A stretch of 64,000 nucleotides of DNA. It comes from Microlunatus endophyticus. GTDB taxonomy: Bacteria; Actinomycetota; Actinomycetes; Propionibacteriales; Propionibacteriaceae. The stretch spans positions 124,001-188,000 of the forward strand of contig NZ_BMMZ01000004.1 of assembly GCF_014646195.1 (NCBI RefSeq). The letters are read 5' to 3'. Made by a program: the position numbers and the translations under genes. Below the pieces are notes generated by a model. That model saw only the letters and a program-made list of their open reading frames with translations. It was not told the origin of the DNA and did not search any database. Positions 26,989 through 35,671 of this stretch are shown here, one piece after another; the stretch's first letter is position 1; the number at the start of each line of letters is the position of its first letter.

Positions 26989-27006
26989 CGGTGATCATGA
27001 TCACCG
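26989..27006. promoter_or_regulatory. Perfect 18-bp palindrome, candidate operator
   Basis: CGGTGATCATGATCACCG is perfectly self-complementary. It covers about -22 to -39 relative to the predicted start of the leaderless fusion transcript, overlapping the -35 region. Its centre and half-site length fit a dimeric repressor of the GntR or LacI kind; no such regulator gene is adjacent. Confidence 0.45.
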
Positions 27007-27186
27007 GGTTACCTGCCTGCTGACCGACGGCGGGGCATGTTAATTCCATGTTTCCGGCTCGTTGCCGTTGAGAACCATCCCGATCGATTGTCTTGATGTG
27101 TTCTGATCGTTACTGCTTCAATCCCAGACAGCCAGCCTGTTTCGCCCCGTTCAGTAACCACCCCCTGCACACCGACGGAGGCCGCC

Positions 27187-28890
27187 ATGAGGGATCCAGA
27201 TCTCGCGCCCGCGACATCCGACTCATCGCCTGTCCTCGCGGTCCGTGATCTTGCGGTGTCCTTTCGCACCGACCACGGCACGGTCGACGCTCTGCGCGAA
27301 GTCAGCTTCGAGGTCGCGCCCGGTGAGATCCTGGCGATCGTCGGTGAATCGGGGTCGGGCAAGACCGTCGCGACCCGGGCGGCCATGCGGTTGTTGCCCC
27401 CGAACGCGGTTGTCAGCGGTCAGATCCGGTTGGCCGGCGGTGCGGACGTCCTCGAGATGACCGATCGCGAGCTTCGGTCGGTCCGCGGCGCCACCGCGTC
27501 GATGATCTTCCAGGAGCCGTCGGCCGCCCTCGATCCGGTCTACCGGGTCGGCGACCAGATCTGCGAGGGAATCCGGATCCATCGCGCGGTGAGCCGCAGC
27601 CAGGCCAGGGCGCGGGCAGTCGAGCTGCTGGAGGCGGTCGGCATCGGCGAGCCCGCTGCGAAGGCGAGAGCCTTTCCGCACCAGCTCTCCGGTGGCCAGA
27701 AACAGCGCGTGATGATCGCCATGGCGCTGGCGCTGGAGCCGGAGTTGATCATCGCGGACGAACCGACGACCGCTTTGGATGTCACGGTCCAGGCCGGGAT
27801 CCTGTCGCTGCTGCGATCGCTGCGGGATCGGGCCGGAACGGCTACCGTGCTGATCACCCACAACATGGGCGTGGTCGCCGGCCTCGCCGACCGGGTCGTG
27901 GTCATGCAGAACGGCTCGATCGTCGAGACCGGTCCGGTGAACCAGGTGCTGCTGAGTCCCCGGCACCCCTACACCCGGCAGTTGTTGCAGGCCGTACCGA
28001 GTCTGGCTCGCGTCGAGGACTCTGATCAGGCACCCGTACGCGAACCGCGCAAGGATCTGGCTCTCGACGTCGTGAATCTGAACGTGGAATATCGGTCGGG
28101 CCTGGGACGTCCACCGTTGCGAGCCGTACGAGACATCTCCTTGCGGGTCGGCGTCGGCGAGCTGGTGGGCCTGGTCGGCGAATCGGGCTCGGGCAAGTCG
28201 ACCCTGGGACTGTCGGTGGCGGGGCTGATCCGCCCGGTCAGCGGTTCGATCCGACTGCTCGGCCGGGACATGGCGACGATCCGTGGGCGCCGGCTGGACC
28301 AGATGCGCCGGGAGATCGGGATGGTCTTCCAGGACCCGCGCGCCTCGCTGAATCCGCGGATGACCATCGCCGAGGGGATCAGCGAGCCCATGATCATCCA
28401 CCGGGTGGGCACGAAGGCCGAGCGCACGGCCCGCGTGATCGAGATGATGGAACGGGTCCAACTCGATCCCGGCTTCCGGCATCGCTATCCCCATGAGCTT
28501 TCCGGCGGCCAGCGCCAACGGGTCAGTCTGGCTCGCGCCCTGATCCTGCACCCGAAGCTGTTGATCGCCGACGAGCCGACCTCGGCGCTGGACGTCTCGG
28601 TGCAGGCCCGCATCCTGGAGTTGATCCGTGATCTGCAGGAGCAGCTCCGGTTCGGGTGCCTATTCATCAGCCATGACCTCGCGGTGGTCGGCGAGCTCGC
28701 CGCCAGGACGCTGGTGATGCGATCCGGGCAGCTCGTCGAGGAGGGCCCCACCCGTGAGGTCCTCGTGCACCCGCAGCATCCTTACACCCGGGAGCTGGTG
28801 GCCGCAGTGCCCGTCCCCGATCCGGTCGCCCAGCGTCGTCGTCGGGAGCTGGCCGAGGAGGCCGGTGATCTCTCCCTCGCCGGCACCTGA
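27187..28890 (+). CDS. Dual-ATPase peptide ABC transporter ATP-binding protein (DppD-DppF fusion type)
   Basis: This 567-residue protein carries two complete ABC nucleotide-binding domains. Domain 1 has Walker A GESGSGKT near 56, signature LSGGQKQRV and Walker B IIADEPTTALD. Domain 2 (about 290-550) has Walker A GESGSGKS, signature LSGGQRQRV and Walker B LIADEPTSALD. Each domain is followed by the HPYTRELLxAVP-type oligopeptide-binding tail typical of Opp/Dpp ATPases. It energises the permease pair downstream. Start ATG 27187 follows GGAGG. It is the first gene of a four-gene operon, with the ATPase preceding the binding protein. Confidence 0.92.
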   Translation: MRDPDLAPATSDSSPVLAVRDLAVSFRTDHGTVDALREVSFEVAPGEILAIVGESGSGKTVATRAAMRLLPPNAVVSGQIRLAGGADVLEMTDRELRSVRGATASMIFQEPSAALDPVYRVGDQICEGIRIHRAVSRSQARARAVELLEAVGIGEPAAKARAFPHQLSGGQKQRVMIAMALALEPELIIADEPTTALDVTVQAGILSLLRSLRDRAGTATVLITHNMGVVAGLADRVVVMQNGSIVETGPVNQVLLSPRHPYTRQLLQAVPSLARVEDSDQAPVREPRKDLALDVVNLNVEYRSGLGRPPLRAVRDISLRVGVGELVGLVGESGSGKSTLGLSVAGLIRPVSGSIRLLGRDMATIRGRRLDQMRREIGMVFQDPRASLNPRMTIAEGISEPMIIHRVGTKAERTARVIEMMERVQLDPGFRHRYPHELSGGQRQRVSLARALILHPKLLIADEPTSALDVSVQARILELIRDLQEQLRFGCLFISHDLAVVGELAARTLVMRSGQLVEEGPTREVLVHPQHPYTRELVAAVPVPDPVAQRRRRELAEEAGDLSLAGT

Positions 28891-28969
28891 ACCGAACACC
28901 CAGCACCGCCGGAAACCCCCGCATCTGCTGAAGATCTCAGCACCATCATCGTCAATGAAGGGCATCCCC

Positions 28970-30640
28970 ATGTCTGATTCCCTGTCACCCAACAGGTCGC
29001 ACTTGCTCCGCGGCCGCAAGTCGCTGATCCTCCTGGCGGCGAGCGCCCTGTGCGCGGTCGTGGCGGCATGCTCGCCGGTCCAGCCGAGCTCGTCCGGCGG
29101 GGGAGCGGCGGCCTCGCCCGGCGCCGGCCCCTCGTCTTCGGGGTTGGCAGCCAACTACGGGCCTACCGCGCCGCCAGCACCGGGAACGGTCAAGAAGGGC
29201 GGCACCCTCACCTTCGGACTGTCGGCCCAGGGCGACGCACTCGACCCGACGACGACGGGCGCCCTGGTCAACAAGCAGATCTTCGCGTCGATGTGCGAAT
29301 CGCTCTATCGGCTGGGCGGCGACGGCAGCATCAACCCGCAGCTGGCCACCGCACTGCCCAAGATCACCGATGGTGGCAAGACCTACACGATCCCGCTGCG
29401 GGCCGACGCCAAATTCGCCGACGGCACGCCTTTCAACGCCGCCGCGATGATCACGACCTGGAAGCGCGATCTCACCGATCCCGAGTCGGGCCGCAAGTCG
29501 GAGATGGGCCCGATCGCCTCGATGAAGGCGGTGGACGATCACACGGTCCAGGTCAAGTTCTCCAGCCCGTTCGCCCCGTTCAGCTCGGTCCTGACCGACC
29601 GGGCCGGTATCCCCGAAAGCCCCAAGGCTCTGAAGGAACTGGGCTACGACAAGTTCAGCACGCACCCGACCTGCGTCGGGCCGTACAAATTCCAGAGTCA
29701 GGTCGCCAACACCTCGGTCACCCTGGTCAAGGACCCGAACTACTACGACGCATCCAAGGTCAACTTCGACAAGATCATCTACCGGATCATCCCGGATTCG
29801 AGCGTCCGGGCCCAGGACCTCAAGGCCGGGTCGATCCAGGTCACCGATTCGCTGGCGTCAACCAGCATGGCCTCGATCAAGTCCGACTCCTCGATCAAGG
29901 TGCTGACCGCTCCGTCGATGGGATACGCGTCGTTGCGGATCAACCTCAAGGGCGACACACCGATCGCCAAGAGCAAGCTGCTCCGGCAGGCGCTGTCGCT
30001 GGCGATCGACCGGCCGACGATCATGAAAGCCCTCTACGGGCCGTACGCCACTCCGACCTGCAGTCCGATCTCCGACGCCAGCCCGTACGCGACCAAGCAG
30101 TCCCAGGCTTGCCCCGCCTACAATGTCGCCAAGGCCGAGCAGTTGATCAAGCAGGCGGGGGTCAGCACCCCGGTCAAGATCACCGTCAAGACCAGCAACA
30201 CCTCAGACTCGCTGCAATTCGCCCAGGCGCTCCAGTCCTCGGTCAAGGCTGCCGGTTTCGACATGAAAATCGAACCGGTCGAATTCGCAACCTTGCTGGA
30301 CGACATGGACAATCACAAGTTCGAAGCGGGCATCCTGAGCTGGTCCGGCCGGCCGGACCCGGACGGCAACCTGAGGGCCGAGATGGCGACCAACGGCACC
30401 GGCAACGACTCCGGATACTCCAACCCGCAGGTCGACAAGTTGCTCGACGACGCCGTACACGTCACCGACACGGCCCAACGGGCCAAGATCTACGGAAAGA
30501 TGATCGCCATCCTGAACACCGACCTGCCCTACATCTACCTGGACCGCAGTCAGATCCTCGTGGGCTACAAGGGACTGTCCGGAGTGTTCATCGATCCCGT
30601 CGGCGTCGTGCATCTGGCCTACGCCGGAACGACCGCCTAG
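28970..30640 (+). CDS. Peptide/nickel-type ABC solute-binding lipoprotein (SBP family 5)
   Basis: This 556-residue exported lipoprotein has an N-terminal helix ending in a lipobox (VVAAC) with the lipidated Cys near residue 28. The family-5 fold is seen in KKGGTLTFGLSAQGDALDP, the conserved DGTPFNAAAMITTW segment and IYLDRSQILVGYKG near the C-terminus. Family members bind oligopeptides, nickel-chelates or sugars; the ligand is not evident. The ATG at 28970 is preferred over ATG 28955 because AAGGG sits seven bases before it. The first permease begins 12 bases after the stop. Confidence 0.9.
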   Translation: MSDSLSPNRSHLLRGRKSLILLAASALCAVVAACSPVQPSSSGGGAAASPGAGPSSSGLAANYGPTAPPAPGTVKKGGTLTFGLSAQGDALDPTTTGALVNKQIFASMCESLYRLGGDGSINPQLATALPKITDGGKTYTIPLRADAKFADGTPFNAAAMITTWKRDLTDPESGRKSEMGPIASMKAVDDHTVQVKFSSPFAPFSSVLTDRAGIPESPKALKELGYDKFSTHPTCVGPYKFQSQVANTSVTLVKDPNYYDASKVNFDKIIYRIIPDSSVRAQDLKAGSIQVTDSLASTSMASIKSDSSIKVLTAPSMGYASLRINLKGDTPIAKSKLLRQALSLAIDRPTIMKALYGPYATPTCSPISDASPYATKQSQACPAYNVAKAEQLIKQAGVSTPVKITVKTSNTSDSLQFAQALQSSVKAAGFDMKIEPVEFATLLDDMDNHKFEAGILSWSGRPDPDGNLRAEMATNGTGNDSGYSNPQVDKLLDDAVHVTDTAQRAKIYGKMIAILNTDLPYIYLDRSQILVGYKGLSGVFIDPVGVVHLAYAGTTA

Positions 30641-30652
30641 GACCGGTGGCGG

Positions 30653-31600
30653 ATGCTGAGACGCTTCCTGATCAAATTCGGACAGGGCCTGCTGACAGTC
30701 TTCCTGGCCTCGATCGTCGTATTCCTGGCGATCCGAGCCCTGCCCGGTGATCCGGCGGAGACGATGGCAGGCGAAGATCAGAACCCGGCGGTGATCGCCG
30801 CGATCCGCGCCAAGCTCGGTCTGGACAAGCCGATGCCGGAGCAATACCTGCTCTACATGTGGCACGCTCTGCACGGCGACTTCGGGACATCGATCAGCAG
30901 CCGGGTGCCGGTCTCGACCCTGCTCGGGCAGACGCTCCCGGTGACGCTGCAACTGACTGTCCTGACCATGGTCTGCGGTGGCATCGTCGGAATGCTGATG
31001 GGATCGGTGGGCGCCTACTGGCGCGGTCAGTGGCCGGAGTGGCTGTCCAGTGTGCTGTCTCTGGTCGGACTCTCGGTACCGCACTTCTGGCTGGCGATGC
31101 TGGCGATCATCTATGTCGGCACGACCATGCACCTGTTCCCGGTGTCGGGTTACACGCCGTTGCGCGAGAGCCTCGGCGCAAACATCGGGCACCTGATCGT
31201 CCCGGCATTGATCCTCGGTTCTGCGCTGGCGGCGGTGCTGATGCGCCAGACCCGGGCCAACATGCTCGACGCCTTCGGTGCCGAATACATCCTCGCGGTG
31301 CGTGCCAAGGGTGCATCGGAGTCCCGGGTGGTGATCGGCCACGCGCTGCGCAACAGCCTGGTCGTCGCGGTGACCATCCTCGGCCTGGAGTTGGGCGGAC
31401 TGCTGTCCGGCGCGGCCGTGATCGAACAGATCTTCGGCCTGCCGGGGATCGGGAGGTTGGCGATCAACGCGGTCTTCTCCCGCGATTATCCGGTGGTGCA
31501 GGGCGTGGTGCTGGTCGTCGCCGTCTCCTATGTGGCGATCAGCCTGCTGATCGACGTTCTCTACACGGTGCTCGACCCGCGGATCAGGGTAGGAGGTTGA
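30653..31600 (+). CDS. Peptide-type ABC transporter permease (DppB-like)
   Basis: This 315-residue permease has six TM helices. The N-terminal FLAIRALPGDPAETMAG motif and the periplasmic loop after TM1 (LGLDKPMPEQYLLYMWHALHGDFG) are hallmarks of DppB/OppB. The EAA loop is ILAVRAKGASESRVVIGHALRNS. The AGGAGG site for the next gene lies inside its last codons, so the two permeases are translationally coupled. Confidence 0.92.
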   Translation: MLRRFLIKFGQGLLTVFLASIVVFLAIRALPGDPAETMAGEDQNPAVIAAIRAKLGLDKPMPEQYLLYMWHALHGDFGTSISSRVPVSTLLGQTLPVTLQLTVLTMVCGGIVGMLMGSVGAYWRGQWPEWLSSVLSLVGLSVPHFWLAMLAIIYVGTTMHLFPVSGYTPLRESLGANIGHLIVPALILGSALAAVLMRQTRANMLDAFGAEYILAVRAKGASESRVVIGHALRNSLVVAVTILGLELGGLLSGAAVIEQIFGLPGIGRLAINAVFSRDYPVVQGVVLVVAVSYVAISLLIDVLYTVLDPRIRVGG

Positions 31601-31602
31601 TC

Positions 31603-32496
31603 ATGGTCGCTGCTGCCACGGCACGGGTCGGATCGACGCCGGTCAAGGAGGCCACCCCCTGGCGTCGGTTCCGTCGCCGGATGATCAGGAACAGATTCGG
31701 GATGGGCGCGCTGCTCGTGCTGTTCGTCCTCGTCCTGGCGGGCGTGCTGTCGCCGATCGTCGCCCCGCACCCACCGGGCGACGCCAACTTCGCCACGGTC
31801 TTCCAGCGCCCGGGCACCGTCGGCTATGTCCTGGGCACCGACAATCTCGGCCGCGACATCCTGTCCCGGGTGCTGTACGGGATCCGTGCCTCCTTGGAGG
31901 TCGGCGTGCTGGCGGTGCTGATCGCCTTCGTGGTCGGAGTGCCGGCGGGTCTGCTGGCGGGGGCCTTCAGGACTGCGGACGTGATCGCCTCCCGCGGCAC
32001 CGACCTGCTGCTGGCCTTCCCGTTCCTGATCATGGCGATCGGTGTGGCCGCGATCCTCGGACCGTCGCTGATGATCGCCGCAGTGGCGATCGGCATCGGG
32101 GCGGTGCCGTCGATCCTTCGGGTGATGAGGGTCGAGACCGCCCGCATCATCAGCCTGGACTATGTCACGGCGGCTCGTGCCCAGGGGGCCGGAACGCTGC
32201 GCATCCTCAGCCATTACGTGCTGCCGAACGCCGCCTCGTCCCTGATCGTCCGGGCGACGGTGATCATGCCCGGTGCGATCCTGGGCGAGTCGACGCTTTC
32301 GTTTCTGGGGTTGGGTATCCAGCCGCCGATGCCCAGCCTGGGCGGGATGCTCGCCGATGCCCAGCAGTACGCCGAACAGGCCCCGTGGATGGCGGTGGTC
32401 CCCGGCGCGGCGATCGTGCTGATCTGCTTGTCCTTCAACACCCTCGGCGATGCGCTCCGGGACGCACTCGACGTGCAGGTCGTCAGCCGCGACTGA
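31603..32496 (+). CDS. Peptide-type ABC transporter permease (DppC-like)
   Basis: This 297-residue permease of the DppC/OppC group has LGTDNLGRDILSRVLYGIRASL after TM1, the EAA loop DYVTAARAQGAGTLRILSHYVLPN, and ESTLSFLGLGIQPPMPSLGGML, all diagnostic. ATG 31603 lies six bases after AGGAGG. The 3' end overlaps the convergent AraC gene by 14 bases. Confidence 0.92.
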   Translation: MVAAATARVGSTPVKEATPWRRFRRRMIRNRFGMGALLVLFVLVLAGVLSPIVAPHPPGDANFATVFQRPGTVGYVLGTDNLGRDILSRVLYGIRASLEVGVLAVLIAFVVGVPAGLLAGAFRTADVIASRGTDLLLAFPFLIMAIGVAAILGPSLMIAAVAIGIGAVPSILRVMRVETARIISLDYVTAARAQGAGTLRILSHYVLPNAASSLIVRATVIMPGAILGESTLSFLGLGIQPPMPSLGGMLADAQQYAEQAPWMAVVPGAAIVLICLSFNTLGDALRDALDVQVVSRD

Positions 32497-33322
32497 CGGT
32501 CCCGGCGGAGGACTGGTACCGGGCGGGAGTGGTGTTGATCATCCGTCGCAGATGCCGGGACAGGTGTGACTGGTCGTAGAAGCCGGAGCCGACGGCGGCA
32601 TCGGCGATCGGCATGCCGTCCAGCAATAGGCGGCGGGCCAGCTCCACCCGGCGTCCGACCAGATAGCGGTGCGGCGGCAGACCGAAGCCGGCGGTGAACG
32701 CCCTGATCAAATAGGTCGGTGCCACACCGAAGTCCGCCGCCGCTCGTTCGAGATCGACCCCGTCGACCAGGTGCTGGTCCAGCAGGTCCCGCAGTTTGCG
32801 CGCCACAGGCCGGTCCGAACGACGTCCATCGGGTGCCGGGCGTCGACTGCCCAGATGGTCACGCAGTCTTTCGAGGATCAAGGTCAACCGGGACTGGGAT
32901 TCCACTTCGTTCCCGGGCTCGGCCAGCGTCGCGTGCAGCTGGGCGACCCGATGACGCAACAGCGGATCGATCAGGTCAGGGTTGTCCACCGCCGCGCCGA
33001 TCAGGCCGGTGTCGATCATGGACGAGTCCAGATAGATCACCCGCTTGCGGAAGCCGCCCTGGCGTGCCGACCGGCCGTCGTGGGCGACGCCGGGCGGCAA
33101 CAGCGAGACGGTCGGCTCCAGCGTCCCGTGCTCGCGCCGGTCGAGGTCGTAGCGGACCGCTCCGGCGTCCACGATCAGCACGGTCCAGTCCTGGTGGACG
33201 TGAGCGGGATAGGCGTGATCGGTGAAGCGGGCATGGAACACCTCTTTCACGCCGGGCACAGCAGGCCGCCAGGCCCGGACCGAGGTGGGACCGGAGCCGT
33301 ATGCCTCCGCATGCCCGCTCAC
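32483..33322 (-). CDS. AraC-family transcriptional regulator
   Basis: This is a 279-residue regulator. The N-terminal cupin-like AraC ligand domain (about 1-150) contains HVHQDWTVLIVDAG and LPPGVAHDGR. The C-terminal double helix-turn-helix (about 180-275) contains DLERAAADFGVAPTYLIRAF and ADAAVGSGFYDQSHLSRHLRR, followed by TPARYQ. Its position, convergent with and touching the peptide ABC operon, makes that operon a possible target. It is divergent from the DUF2000 gene. TACGGT lies six bases before the GTG start, suggesting a leaderless mRNA. Confidence 0.88.
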   Translation of the reverse strand: MSGHAEAYGSGPTSVRAWRPAVPGVKEVFHARFTDHAYPAHVHQDWTVLIVDAGAVRYDLDRREHGTLEPTVSLLPPGVAHDGRSARQGGFRKRVIYLDSSMIDTGLIGAAVDNPDLIDPLLRHRVAQLHATLAEPGNEVESQSRLTLILERLRDHLGSRRPAPDGRRSDRPVARKLRDLLDQHLVDGVDLERAAADFGVAPTYLIRAFTAGFGLPPHRYLVGRRVELARRLLLDGMPIADAAVGSGFYDQSHLSRHLRRMINTTPARYQSSAGTVSRG

Positions 33323-33328
33323 CCTTCC

Positions 33329-33334
33329 ACCGTA
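33329..33334 (-). promoter_or_regulatory. -10 element (TACGGT) of a leaderless promoter for the AraC gene
   Basis: On the minus strand TACGGT is followed by GGAAGG and GTG 33322. The GGAAGG abuts the start too closely to be a good ribosome site. Confidence 0.45.
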
Positions 33335-33396
33335 GCGTCCCGGCCAAGGTCAGGAACGTACAAGACCGCGGGCCCGGAGCGTACGACCCTGGAATC

Positions 33397-33843
33397 GTGA
33401 CCAACCCAGCGCCCGAGCCGCCTGACCGCCTTGCCCGCTTCGACACCAAGATCGCGGTAGTGCTCCGTGACGATCTGGCTGCCTGGCAGCGACTCAACGT
33501 GACCGCGTTCCTGGTCAGCGGGATCACCGCGCGCTATCCCGCACTGATCGGCGAACCGTACGTTGATGCCGATGATGTCAACTACCTGCCTATGCTCGGG
33601 CAGCCGGTGCTGATCTTCGAGGGATCACTGGAGCTGATCAAGCAGGCGCATGAGCGGGCCTTGCGGCGCGACCTGGAGTTGTCGATCTTCACCGGTGACC
33701 TGTTCACGACCGGCAACGACATCGACAACCGCGCTGCCATCGCCAAGATCACCACCCGTGATCTGGATCTGGTCGGCATCGCGATCCACGGCCCGCGCAA
33801 CCAGGTCGATCGGACGGTCAAGGGCGCTCGAATGCACCCCTGA
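33397..33843 (+). CDS. DUF2000 family protein
   Basis: This 148-residue soluble protein resembles DUF2000 (a peptidyl-tRNA-hydrolase-like fold). Supporting segments are KIAVVLRDDLAAWQRLNVTAF at the start, PVLIFEGSLELIKQAHERAL in the middle and LVGIAIHGPRNQVDRTVKG at the end. The GTG at 33397 is chosen because conserved sequence begins about 14 residues later; the frame is open further upstream without homology. It lies divergent to the AraC regulator. Biochemical role unknown. Confidence 0.75.
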   Translation: MTNPAPEPPDRLARFDTKIAVVLRDDLAAWQRLNVTAFLVSGITARYPALIGEPYVDADDVNYLPMLGQPVLIFEGSLELIKQAHERALRRDLELSIFTGDLFTTGNDIDNRAAIAKITTRDLDLVGIAIHGPRNQVDRTVKGARMHP

Positions 33844-33851
33844 ACCAGGGT

Positions 33852-33870
33852 CCCTGAAGTCGTCGAAGGC
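33852..33870. repeat. Degenerate copy of the dispersed repeat
   Basis: CCCTGAAGTCGTCGAAGGC differs from the 19-mer at 25194 and 26336 at a few positions. It lies in the 45-base gap between the convergent DUF2000 and DUF2231 genes, the same kind of position as the copies at 25174-25212. Confidence 0.45.
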
Positions 33871-33888
33871 GCAGCAGCAGCGAACGGC

Positions 33889-34341
33889 TCAGGACGCGTT
33901 GCCGCCCCAGACCAGATGCGCACCGGCATCCCCGGCCAACACCACCTGGACGGTGGTGAGGGCGGCGGCGGCGATCACCAGCAGCGCGATCAAGACGGTC
34001 ATCCACTGACGCCGAGGCGCGAAGCGCAGATAGATCCACTGGCCGATGGTGGTGACTGCCAGCGCGATCGAGAACGGCAGGATCCGCCGGCCCAGCGTCT
34101 CGTGGTGGGCGATCGCGGCCCCGGTCAGGTGTAGCGAGTCGACCAGCTGCTCACCGGCCTGGATCGTGATCGGCACGAAGATCATTGCTCCCAGAGCGGC
34201 GAGCGGGGTGAGGAAGCCGAATTTGCGCTGGGCGGCGGGCCACAGCGATCCGATGATCGCCATCAGCGAGCTGAGTGGCAGCATCACCAGCACCAGATGG
34301 ACCAGCAGCGGGTGGGCAGGCAGTCCGTTGATCGTCATCAT
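33889..34341 (-). CDS. DUF2231 membrane protein, predicted ECF-sigma target
   Basis: This 150-residue protein has four predicted TM helices. INGLPAHPLLVHLVLVMLPL at the N-terminus is the DUF2231 hallmark: the PxHPxxVH motif has two His that could bind haem or metal. A second conserved patch is IAHHETLG. The start is placed at ATG 34341 (the next codon is also ATG) because an ECF-type promoter ends six bases upstream, making the mRNA nearly leaderless. It is divergent from the sigma factor gene. Function unknown; family members are often linked to redox or stress loci. Confidence 0.75.
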   Translation of the reverse strand: MMTINGLPAHPLLVHLVLVMLPLSSLMAIIGSLWPAAQRKFGFLTPLAALGAMIFVPITIQAGEQLVDSLHLTGAAIAHHETLGRRILPFSIALAVTTIGQWIYLRFAPRRQWMTVLIALLVIAAAALTTVQVVLAGDAGAHLVWGGNAS

Positions 34342-34347
34342 GTCCGG

Positions 34348-34375
34348 TGAACGATGCAGCCCCATCCCGGGTTCA
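34348..34375 (-). promoter_or_regulatory. ECF-type promoter TGAACC-N16-CGTTCA for the DUF2231 gene
   Basis: Read leftward, TGAACC (34375-34370), 16 bases and CGTTCA (34353-34348) are followed by six bases and ATG 34341. The -35, spacer and CGT core match the promoter of the divergent sigma gene. Confidence 0.6.
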
Positions 34376-34397
34376 TTGCGGCAATCCGCGGTTACGT

Positions 34398-34425
34398 TGA
34401 ACCATCGGAAGGTCTGAATCGTGTC
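34398..34425 (+). promoter_or_regulatory. ECF-type promoter TGAACC-N16-CGTGTC for the sigma/anti-sigma operon
   Basis: TGAACC (34398-34403), 16 bases and CGTGTC (34420-34425) lie 20 bases before the sigma gene start. The elements match promoters known for mycobacterial SigL-type ECF factors, suggesting autoregulation. Confidence 0.65.
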
Positions 34426-34445
34426 TGAGGGGGAAGGGAGACACG

Positions 34446-34982
34446 GTGAGCGGACTGCAGGAGTCCGAATGGCAGCTCATTCATGACCGCCATTCGGGGG
34501 AGCTGTGGCGCTTCGTGCTGGCCCTGACCCACGACCGCCCGACCTCGGAGGACATCGTCCAGGAGGTGCTGCTCCGCGCCTGGCGAAGCGGCGAACTCGC
34601 CGAACGGGACGAGGCGGGCGTCCGGGCCTGGCTGTTCACTGTCGCCCGCAGACTCGTCGTCGATCGCTGGCGCAGCGCGGCTGTCCGCCGGGAAAGCCCG
34701 GGCGAGCTGCCCGAGACAAGCCCTGCGGCGGTGGTCGGCGGTGTGACCCGTCCGCCGGACCGTACCGATGAGGTGCTCGACCGGTGGCTGATCGCCGACG
34801 CGCTGGCCGCGCTGAGCTCAGACCATCGAGCGGTCCTGGTTGCGGCCTATTACGAGGGCCGGACGACGGCCGACATCGCGACCCGGCTGCAGATCGCCGA
34901 GGGCACCGTGAAATCACGGCTGCACTACGGTCTGCGGCATCTGAAGATGATCATGCAGGAAAGGGGAGTGACCCGGTCGTGA
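34446..34982 (+). CDS. ECF RNA polymerase sigma factor (SigL/SigK-like)
   Basis: This 178-residue group-IV sigma factor has region 2 at about residues 10-75 (ELWRFVLALTHDRPTSEDIVQEVLLRAWR, then RAWLFTVARRLVVDRWRS) and region 4 at about 118-170 (LSSDHRAVLVAAYYEGRTTADIATRL, with the GTVKSRLHYGLRHLK recognition helix). Start GTG 34446 has AGGGAG a few bases upstream. The anti-sigma gene overlaps its stop (GTGA). The promoter in front matches the motif expected for its own holoenzyme. Confidence 0.92.
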   Translation: MSGLQESEWQLIHDRHSGELWRFVLALTHDRPTSEDIVQEVLLRAWRSGELAERDEAGVRAWLFTVARRLVVDRWRSAAVRRESPGELPETSPAAVVGGVTRPPDRTDEVLDRWLIADALAALSSDHRAVLVAAYYEGRTTADIATRLQIAEGTVKSRLHYGLRHLKMIMQERGVTRS

Positions 34983-35671
34983 GCCAGTCCGATCCGTACG
35001 GCGACTGGGACGCCGCCTACGTGCTCGGTGCGCTGACCGTCCAGCAGCGCCACGAGTACGAGGACCATCTGGCCGGCTGCCCCGACTGCCGCAGCGCGGT
35101 CGGCGAGCTGGCCGCGATGCCGGGCCTGCTCGCTCAGTTGCCGGCCGCCGAGGCGATCGCGCTCAGCGACCATGGCAGTGGACCGGGGGCCGAACCGGTG
35201 CCGGACTCGATCCGCGACCTCACCCCGCCGCGACGGCTGGGCGCACGGATGCGGCTGCTGCTGGTGGCGGCAGTGGTTGCGGCGCTGATCGTCGGCGGCA
35301 TCGGCGGCTTCCTGGTCCACGGAGCCCTGGCCCCCGCACATCCCGGTCGCGGCTCATCAGTCCTGGTCGCGTTCGGACCCCAGCGGCAGACCGGCATCAT
35401 CGCCACCGCCAACCTGACCGCGGCCGGCGACGAGACCAAGGTCGACTTCAACTGCATGTACGCCACCCACAGTTACGGCCGGCCGGCCGACTACGTCCTG
35501 CAGACGATCGATGATCACGGGCAGGCGAAGCTGATTTGGAAATGGCGGGCCGGACCGGGGGAGGACGACTGGTGGCCCGGCTCGGCGAAGCTCCCGCTGG
35601 ACAAGATCACCGCGCTGCGGATCGTCGACGCCGACACCGGCGCCGTCGTGATGACCGCCGCCGTACAGTGA
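34979..35671 (+). CDS. Anti-sigma factor with zinc-binding domain (RslA/RskA-like)
   Basis: This 230-residue membrane protein has a cytoplasmic N-terminal zinc-binding anti-sigma domain with the H-x3-C-x2-C motif in EDHLAGCPDC (about residues 24-33). A single TM helix follows (about 95-117, LLLVAAVVAALIVGGIGGFLV), then an extracytoplasmic C-terminal domain of about 110 residues. It should hold the ECF sigma factor at the membrane until a signal, often oxidation of the zinc cysteines or proteolysis, releases it. The GTG start overlaps the sigma stop, ensuring balanced synthesis. Confidence 0.88.
   Translation: MSQSDPYGDWDAAYVLGALTVQQRHEYEDHLAGCPDCRSAVGELAAMPGLLAQLPAAEAIALSDHGSGPGAEPVPDSIRDLTPPRRLGARMRLLLVAAVVAALIVGGIGGFLVHGALAPAHPGRGSSVLVAFGPQRQTGIIATANLTAAGDETKVDFNCMYATHSYGRPADYVLQTIDDHGQAKLIWKWRAGPGEDDWWPGSAKLPLDKITALRIVDADTGAVVMTAAVQ

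Noticed and set aside
33840..33865. TGAACC followed by CGTCGA as a third ECF promoter
   Set aside because: The spacer is 14 rather than 16 bases, and the site lies at the end of the DUF2000 gene facing no start codon.
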